A DNA stretch of 64,000 bases from Urechis unicinctus (Eukaryota; Annelida; Polychaeta; Xenopneusta; Urechidae), in contig CM067356.1 of the NCBI GenBank assembly GCA_034190875.2, positions 52,636,763 through 52,700,762 of the forward strand, written 5' to 3'. Below are positions 57,588 through 64,000 of this stretch, in pieces. Each line of letters starts with the position of its first letter. Positions within the stretch are counted from its first letter, which is position 1. Below the pieces are notes generated by a model. That model was not told the DNA's origin, did not search any database, and was given only the letters and a program-made list of their open reading frames with translations. Position numbers and translations under genes: made by a program.

Positions 57588-57739
57588 TACCAAGAGGCCC
57601 AAAGGTACATGGGGGCACTTTACCAACTGCATCAGGAAAATTTCATTTTGGTCAATTAAGGCCCGATTCTTAAATTTTTCCAATTAATTTGATGCACTTC
57701 GCCAAGTTCCCTCATGTACCCATGGGCCTCTTGATTGTT
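57588..57739. repeat. MITE-like inverted repeat
   Basis: A left arm at about 57588-57618 (AAGAGGCCCAAAGGTACATG) and a right arm at about 57709-57738 (CATGTACCCATGGGCCTCTT) are near reverse complements around a 90-bp AT-rich centre. Size and structure fit a small non-autonomous DNA transposon. No target duplication could be fixed. Confidence 0.6.
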
Positions 57740-58084
57740 ATGGGAATTGACGGGATTCGAATGTTTTCATCAAAGGGTTAGATTTGCTAAACCGGGACCA
57801 TATAATTTGGAAACTGACCTGTTCGGAACATTGATTTAAAGGGATTCTTAAGGTTTATGTAAATTGGACAACAATTAATCTGGTACGAGTGATAAGGGGT
57901 GAATTTCAATAGCCTAAATTGGTTTAGTTTTCATGTCCCGAGTGGCCGAAAAGTTGTAAATCTAACTTAAACTTTTGGGAGGGATGGAGAGGTGGTGGGT
58001 GTATGTGTTCGTAAGTGTATGTATGCGTGTGTTGGGGGGTGAAAAAACAATAAATTCCTACACCTGTTTCCGCCTTTCAGCGTC

Positions 58085-59165
58085 ATTCCACGCGGAAGCT
58101 GCAGGACGATGGGGCAAAAAGCGATCCTCATTGCTCCTCAATGGCCCACGCAGACATGGTACCTGATGCTCAGACGGATGACAAAAGGAGCACCTCTATT
58201 TTTCAAACGCAACAAGACCCTTCTGACATTGCCAGCCGACCCGAGCCGTATTCACCCATTGTACCCCAAGTCACGCTTAGCAGCTTACCTCTTGTCAGGG
58301 AGAGACTAAAGGAAGAAGGCATTAGCAAACTAACACAAGATATTATAATCACGTCAATGAATGGAACACATTCGCAGCGGATCACAATATAGACCCTCAC
58401 CACGCAACAGTCTCTGTTATTTTGGATTTCCTCACTCTTTTATACAACGCCGACCTGGGATATAGCCGCATAAATACGGCAAGATCAGCCTTATGATCTA
58501 TAGAAGAGCTGTCAAACTCAAACCACACCATAGCCCGCATCCTCTGATAATTCGCTTTGTTAAAGGCGTGTATCAGACGCGTCCCAGCCTTCCGGGATAT
58601 TCATTAACATTGAATGTCACTTTGGTACTGGACTACGTTAAGGTCCTACCACCCATCGAGGATATCTCGCTCAAACTGTTGTCGTTCAAACTGGTCATGC
58701 TCTGCTTGTTGGTGACAGGATGCAGAGGTCAATCAGTTCATTTGTTAGACATCAAATCGATGACGAGCACGGAATCATCATATACCTTTATCATCAATAA
58801 ACTCATCAAACAATCCAAGTCTGGATAACCACAGCAAACCATAGAGCTGACCGCTTATCCCACTGACAGTCCAAATACATCAAAAGAAGTGCAACCTTAC
58901 GTCTTCCGAACTCATCTCAGATGCTAATATCTTTTCAAAAGCCATACCCGCCTATCAGTCGGGCGACGGTCTCACGCTGGGTTAAGTCAACACTGGCCGC
59001 CTCTGGGGTGGACACAACCTTCCTCAAGCCGCATAGCACACGCGCTGCTTCATCAAGCGCGGCATTGGCCTCTGCCACACCACTAAGTACGATTCTCAAA
59101 ACTGCTGGATGGCAGTCTCAATGTCTTTTCGGATTTTTTTTTACAACAACCACATAGAAAGTGCA
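58085..59165 (+). pseudogene. DIRS-type tyrosine recombinase, decayed
   Basis: Frames read in succession match the C-terminal half of a DIRS retrotransposon pol. First comes the linker AILIAPQWPTQTWY and RLAAYLLSGRD. The recombinase core-binding region follows (HHATVSVILDFLTLLYNADL and YSRINTARSAL near 58395-58496). The catalytic domain has VKGVYQTRPSLPGY, LLSFKLVMLCLLVTGCRGQS, the H-x-x-R box in PHSTRAASSSAAL, and KTAGWQSQCLFGFFF. Four or more stops or shifts separate these blocks. The catalytic tyrosine context (FYNN) is only found one frame away from the rest, because of a nine-T run near 59134-59142. Family role: integration of circular cDNA by a tyrosine recombinase. Confidence 0.8.
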
Positions 59166-59786
59166 AATAACTATAGTACAAATATTCTCTCCACGAAACG
59201 TTTTCGTTATGCGTTCCTCTACACACTGGATTCTCAGGGTACTTAATGACTTGATCAGTGATTTTCGAAACTCTATTATCAATGTTGTTGCATGCATAGA
59301 TAAGCCATGATTATAATGTTTCTTTTTCAAGAACCTTCGTGTGTAGTGCCCATGTGGCTTTGAATTTTCACGTGATCTCGATATGCAGATGAGATCGGTA
59401 GAATGGAAAATTAAACGAGACTTACCTGTAAGGTGAAGTTTGATTAATATTCTACCTATCTCATCTAGCATGAGAGATCAAGTGCCCAACCTCTCCCTCC
59501 CTTCTTGTTCTTGTTTACTAAGTTTCCACATGGTCACTATTTAAAGTATGATCTCCTGGCTCTGCCGCGCTCTCTCACGTAGACAGGACTCGCGCGTCAA
59601 CGCCTCCTCTGGCTGAAAGGATCTGTACCCTAGACCAAAGACGCTACTGAACAAGTACAAACTCTTGATTACTACTGAGAGAGTACGCTATGATGAAGGG
59701 TAGGTTAGTTATCAATTTGGCACTCAACACCCATACCCAACAACATTGTCAAAAACAGTTAGATATTTTTCATACAACTTTGCGAC

Positions 59787-60005
59787 TTGGTTGGTGTCCC
59801 TCTAGCCTCGCACAAAAGACACTGTCTATCCACTTCATTTACCTTTTTGGGCATCCAGCAAGACACCCCAGACATGATAGCCAGCCTCCCAACAAACAAA
59901 TTACACAAATACACCCTAACAGTCTATGAAATCATCACCAAAGACAAAACCACACTGCGCGAGCTACAGTCCATCACCGGCATGCTACAATTTCCTGGCT
60001 ACTGC
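59787..60005 (+). pseudogene. DIRS-type reverse transcriptase fragment
   Basis: An open stretch matches the end of the RT and the junction with RNase H: GVPLASHK, FTFLGIQQDTPDMIASLPTNK and TTLRELQSITGMLQF. It lies downstream of the recombinase piece, although within one element RT precedes the recombinase. The two therefore belong to different copies or to a head-to-tail arrangement. Confidence 0.7.
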
Positions 60006-60009
60006 TTAT

Positions 60010-62004
60010 TTATTCTACACAAGAACCCAACCTTATCATTACCTGCTTTCACTTATGTAAATCATATCAACAACTGCATATGATAATAATCTATAATTAT
60101 GTACTTGTGTCACTTTTACAGATCTTCACCATTGACATGTTATTTTAATAGTTTACCTTTTCACCTGTAACTTGTTTCAGTCACCATCTTTCATAATTGT
60201 GAATGTAATAAATTATTTTTGTACCCAGATTGAGTTAGTCCTTGTTCTGAAACAAAATGAGGTACCAACTGAAAACACCATCAAATCCCTATCTTTGAAG
60301 CTATGATATACCAGAAACTTGATATTTTCAATGCTGTATTATTTATCACATATTCCGATGATCATTGATCATTTGTGATAAAACAAGAGTGACCCATACA
60401 GCCTGGGTTCCTCGCATTATGGTTGATTTCAAATATATTCAACACATTTATTCATAAAAATGGGAACAAGTGTATCTAAAGGTATAAAAAATATACATAT
60501 ATTTTATGCCTTGTTTTCATTTCTAGGGTCAGGGTTGGGGGTCAGTTTTATTTCTGCATGTCAGTATATAGTGTAATGTTTCTTCGTCATTTCATTAATG
60601 CCATGTATTTAGATCAATAATATCCTGGGGGATGATGGTCCATCGATGGACAACAGGCTATGTCTTGCCATCCTCCACAGATGAATACTCGTCAATCAAC
60701 TTCATCCATATCAATTCCCTGTTGTATTGTTCTGGAATAAATTCCATTCACTCATTCCTCTATCTTGGCTTCTGAGACAAAGGTCATTGACTTGTGTGCA
60801 CTGGTACAACTGACAACTGTACAATGGGCACACCAAACCTTATGTGTTATATGGCGCCTGATTAAGCAGCCGCCTTCTGGAATAAATGGGGAAAAAGAAG
60901 GAAAAACACATGGATGACGATGAAAAAGATAAAAATGACTACTATCCTAGGGCAAGTAACCACCAAGCCGATTGACTGGACCAGGCTATTTCAGCCTCTC
61001 GTCTGGGTAAAATCTGGGCCAGAGTGTGTGCGGCAGATATGGCCTTCGCATGAACCGCTCCACTCAACCACCAGGAAGCCATTGCCCAGCGACACAAGTC
61101 GCAGCCCAAGACCAACAGGTTGTCCGCTATTAGTCGCCTCTTGATACATGCAGGGAAAGATACAGTGGGCCTTTTGTACCTCCGGACCCACAGGGGTGGG
61201 GTTCTATCGCAAGAAGACAACGCATCAAACAAATAGGATGTGAACAAAGTGTTCCCATCGATGAATTCCAGGCGAGTCGGCATTCAATGCTTTTGTCAAA
61301 GAAAAAGAATGAGGGGCTTGATGGTTTCGGTGAACATGAAAAATTCTTCCATCAAAAAAATTGACAGGGCCAAGCGTGGTACAAACATTGACAAAAATGT
61401 TACTGCCGGAGGCGTTAAGTCGACCAATGTTAATCTAAGGAACTGATTGGACAGTATCTTGACCCAGAAAACTTAAAACTTGCAGTACACAAAGTTAACA
61501 GTGAGCTGTGGGTTAAATGATAACCAGGTATCGGTCCCATGACTTAAAACTAGCCGATTGGAGTTGTGAAGGTGCTCATGGCGGCTACCCAACAGGGCCT
61601 CGTATTTTTATGCCTCATCACATCACACATTAGGTCTTCCCAGGTCTCATATCCCATATTCCTATCCTTTAGTGTCTCAAACAGTATTGCGCCTCACGGC
61701 CTCATACATCTCCATCTCTCAGAGTTTCGCCAGCATATGGTATAAGGAACAATTTCGATTATACAGATGCTTTAGTTTGTAAGCAACATTTAGTTTGATA
61801 TTCAACAAACAATTGATCAATTGAATAGGCAATACATCACTTCGTCCTGAGAGAGAAAATGTCCAAATGGCCCAGGTATGAATGCAAAAGCCAGTCAATA
61901 TAAGCTCAAGTAGTATTGTCACAATCACCAATGCGTTAATGTGCATGTACCTGATGAATGATATTGCATAGTATTGATTCAATGACATACACTTGATGGA
62001 TTAT
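60010..62004. other. No supported gene
   Basis: AT-rich sequence. An open frame of 113 codons on the minus strand (60942-61283), with overlapping plus-strand frames, marks a more GC-rich patch that may be decayed coding or element sequence, but no domain is recognised. The right end should include the 3' untranslated region of the hydroxylase gene. Confidence 0.45.
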
Positions 62005-62213
62005 TCAAAATATATATTCTAAAGCTTCCTGTTCCTTCTTGGAGATGCACGGATGCCACAGATCCACAAGTAGAATGACTCTGATCCCTTCATTAATGCC
62101 CCTGTGCTCTACAGAATGTGCAAAAGAATCATCAAACAAGATGCACTTCCCTGCTGTCCATTCACCTTTTTTGTGCCCTACTGTTATAACACAATCATTC
62201 GGCACTGTCAAAC
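62005..62213 (-). CDS. Aspartate beta-hydroxylase domain protein, exon 2
   Basis: The second coding exon starts after acceptor TTTTTTGCAG and completes a glycine codon split with exon 1. It encodes LTVPNDCVITVGHKKGEWT and KCILFDDSFAHSVEHRG, then VILLVDLWHPCISKKEQEAL, to a stop at 62005. This is the C-terminal half of the aspartyl/asparaginyl beta-hydroxylase fold, a 2-oxoglutarate/Fe(II) oxygenase. The histidine in SVEHRG and the arginine in GIRVILL fit metal and co-substrate binding. Confidence 0.9.
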
Positions 62214-62373
62214 CTGCAAAAAATATCATATACAAAGTTAGTTTCCATTTCATTATAAATATACTGCAACAAATTTTTACTTATAATTTCCAACACTTTA
62301 AGCAAAAAAGTAAGTGAAATATACACTTCTACAGGTCAGAATAAACATGACATGAACATAAGTGGGGTGTTAC

Positions 62374-63064
62374 CAAGATGACATCTTATTCGAAGATTGC
62401 ATGGACCACAATGCTCCTCAATGTCTGTCCCAGGTTCCAACACAGAGAAGAGAGCATTGCCAAATAAACAGTTATTCATAAACAGAGGCAAAGACTCAAC
62501 AATATCACATGTCTGAGGGCACTGCAGACAGTTTTCTTTAATTCTAACTCCCTGGTTATAAAGACAGAATACTGTCCACTGTCCAGTTGAGGTGGTGTTG
62601 CATAGCCATCGTCTGTGATCAATATTTGTATAAATATTTTGGAATTCATCTTTTATGATTAGAACATGTTGTGTCAGTACACTCTTTTCAAGATCAAAAA
62701 CATTGCTATCTGTCCACCAAGGTTTGGCTGCTAAACCTGGGAGGAAAAATACATTGGGGTTTTGATAAGTGTATTGTCTTGGTTTAATCTCATTGTCACT
62801 CAATCCTAAAAGTATTCTTGTTAGATCTCTAGAGTTCTGATTCTTGGTCAGTTCCTTTAGTTTCAGCAATGCAGTTGCTTTCACTAATTGGTATTTCTCA
62901 CATCGAACACAATCTGGAGAACTGCACATTCCATTGTTCTTGTTAATTGCTTGCTTCTTGTTCTTATATTGTTTTGACAGGCTGATAGATCCATATAAAA
63001 TTAATGCAATAACTACCGTAAATAAAACACAAGCTATCGCATTGGTTGTTGGATCGACTTCCAT
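62374..63064 (-). CDS. Aspartate beta-hydroxylase domain protein, exon 1 (ASPHD-like)
   Basis: Starts at ATG 63064. Residues about 8-31 form a signal anchor (AIACVLFTVVIALILYGSISL), predicting a type II membrane protein of the secretory pathway. A cysteine-bearing linker (CSSPDCVRCEKY) and helices follow, then FFLPGLAAKPWW and the first half of the oxygenase domain (LFSVLEPGTDIEEHCGPCNLRIRCHL). The donor GTAACA starts at 62373 and the exon ends in phase 1. Spliced to 62213-62005 it gives about 299 residues, close to the ASPHD1/ASPHD2 type. The intron is 160 bp. The exact substrate is unknown for this subfamily. It is the best-supported complete host gene in the window. Confidence 0.9.
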
Positions 63065-63831
63065 GATTTCGTATTCTGAACCCTGAACTATTCCGATTGC
63101 TAAAAGGAATGACCATCATAAGAATTACATTGCCTCGTGTTCTAGCCTAGCCCTGCAGCAGTGCCGGATAGCTAGTGCCGGACGTCTTGTGAGTTGTATA
63201 TAACTTATAAGTAATTATAACCGTCCGATGGCTACTCGTGTCATTGGTGAGAAGTGTCCACCAGGTCGCCCGCATCAAACAACACCTGGCCTGAGGATTT
63301 CGGCTCATATACCTCTTGACAAGAGTCTTGGCTTACTTTACAGCAGCGCATCCAGTCGAACCGGGTGGGATACCGGACATCCCTGACTCAGGTCCAGATG
63401 GAGGTTGACTACCCAGATCAGATTATACTTTTTTGACAGATCACACTGCACTGCTTGAGCGAGGGAAGCTTTCCAAGCGCCTACCATGAAAACTGAAAGG
63501 TTTTGGTTCAATGCTTCTCGAACAAATTCGAAATATTCTTTAAGGGCCGCCAGATGCAGAGAGAGTTAGACTTGGAGTCGCCATATTGTTTATTTGGCTA
63601 GTCATGAATCGGAACTATTCGTTTAATTCCGTATTATCTCGATTGAAACTGCCGTGATACATTCGCCAGGCGGCGCTGTCAGGTTGCTAAGAGTGACGGC
63701 GAATGGCGAGAGTCAAACAAGTTCAGAACCTGAGTTGTTTGCTATCTTGAAAATCAAATGAGATTTTGACACAATGGAATAAACATTGGATCCAAAATTT
63801 TCAATTAAGTGCAACCAAGGCAGCCACTAAA
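63065..63831. promoter_or_regulatory. Intergenic region between divergent host genes
   Basis: About 770 bp separate the ASPHD-like start (minus) from the candidate dynein start (plus), a head-to-head arrangement that could share promoter sequence. No specific factor site can be assigned with confidence. Confidence 0.35.
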
Positions 63832-64000
63832 ATGGATGATCCGAGGATCGAATGGCTGAGAAATAGCGTCTTTCATGCGCTTGATATAAGCGATAATGAA
63901 GTTTTTGAAGAACTTCTCAACCGAGAAGACGGAGAGGCAGAACGCAGCATAGCTAAATTTCTGAACGAAACCCCTGATGATAATGAGTCAGCATTGATTT
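63832..64000 (+). CDS. Candidate first exon of axonemal dynein heavy chain (cut by window edge)
   Basis: ATG 63832, in the context TAAAATGG, opens 56 codons that run off the window. The sequence DPRIEWLRNSVFHALDISDN followed by VFEELLNREDGEAERSIAKFL and a terminal SALIF resembles the extreme N-terminus of axonemal dynein heavy chains (DNAH10/DNAH2-like tails). These proteins are motor subunits of ciliary arms. The assignment rests on a short stretch without a catalytic motif, so it is tentative. The frame is open with no splice donor inside the window. Confidence 0.45.
   Translation, partial: MDDPRIEWLRNSVFHALDISDNEVFEELLNREDGEAERSIAKFLNETPDDNESALI

Noticed and set aside
60942-61283. 113-codon minus-strand open frame
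   Set aside because: Overlapping frames on both strands are open, and neither shows a recognisable domain. Recorded only as a possible decayed element.

Overview
The window looks like an animal nuclear genome, probably a marine invertebrate. A mollusc is my guess, from the repeat types rather than any diagnostic gene. Host genes are sparse, have GT-AG introns and lie in AT-rich DNA full of microsatellites. Most recognisable protein-coding sequence belongs to mobile elements. Host candidates are an intronless Golgi-type glycosyltransferase (31937-33097, minus), two exons of a CD225/dispanin membrane protein (41568-43050, plus), a complete two-exon aspartate beta-hydroxylase domain protein (62005-63064, minus) and, at the right edge, a possible first exon of an axonemal dynein heavy chain (63832 onward, plus).

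The centrepiece is a complete 15.1-kb Polinton/Maverick (16373-31469). It has 191-bp terminal inverted repeats differing at about one base, and flanking GGACT duplications. The left arm (minus strand) carries a YqaJ-type nuclease, a conserved two-helix membrane protein, a phage-fibre-like protein and a candidate minor capsid protein. Next come a plus-strand 444-aa tail-anchored protein and two minus-strand genes. The right arm (plus strand) runs major capsid protein, packaging ATPase, a tightly packed set of small membrane/virion-type proteins, retroviral-type integrase, a zinc-binding protein, protein-primed DNA polymerase B with an embedded endonuclease VII-like HNH domain, and a tiny coiled-coil ORF. 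MCP and ATPase are intact. Nuclease, integrase, polymerase, candidate minor capsid protein and several small genes carry stops or frameshifts, so this copy appears non-autonomous although its ends look very young.

Three further Polinton remnants lie nearby: an internally deleted relative (about 1500-5858), a small diverged piece (about 50290-51075), and a polymerase fragment of a clearly different Polinton lineage (about 47130-48345). Other elements are a gag zinc-knuckle scrap (8.8 kb), a decayed BEL/Pao retrotransposon (about 10276-15478), a tRNA-derived SINE (about 39235-39545), two inverted copies of an unnamed repeat (48.4 and 51.9-52.4 kb), a young Gypsy element with identical 147-bp LTRs and a GAGAG target duplication (52593-57530), a MITE-like hairpin (57588-57739) and DIRS-type tyrosine-recombinase and RT pieces (58085-60000).

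Long stretches (5.9-8.8, 33.1-39.2, 43.1-47.1 and 60.0-62.0 kb) hold no gene I can support.
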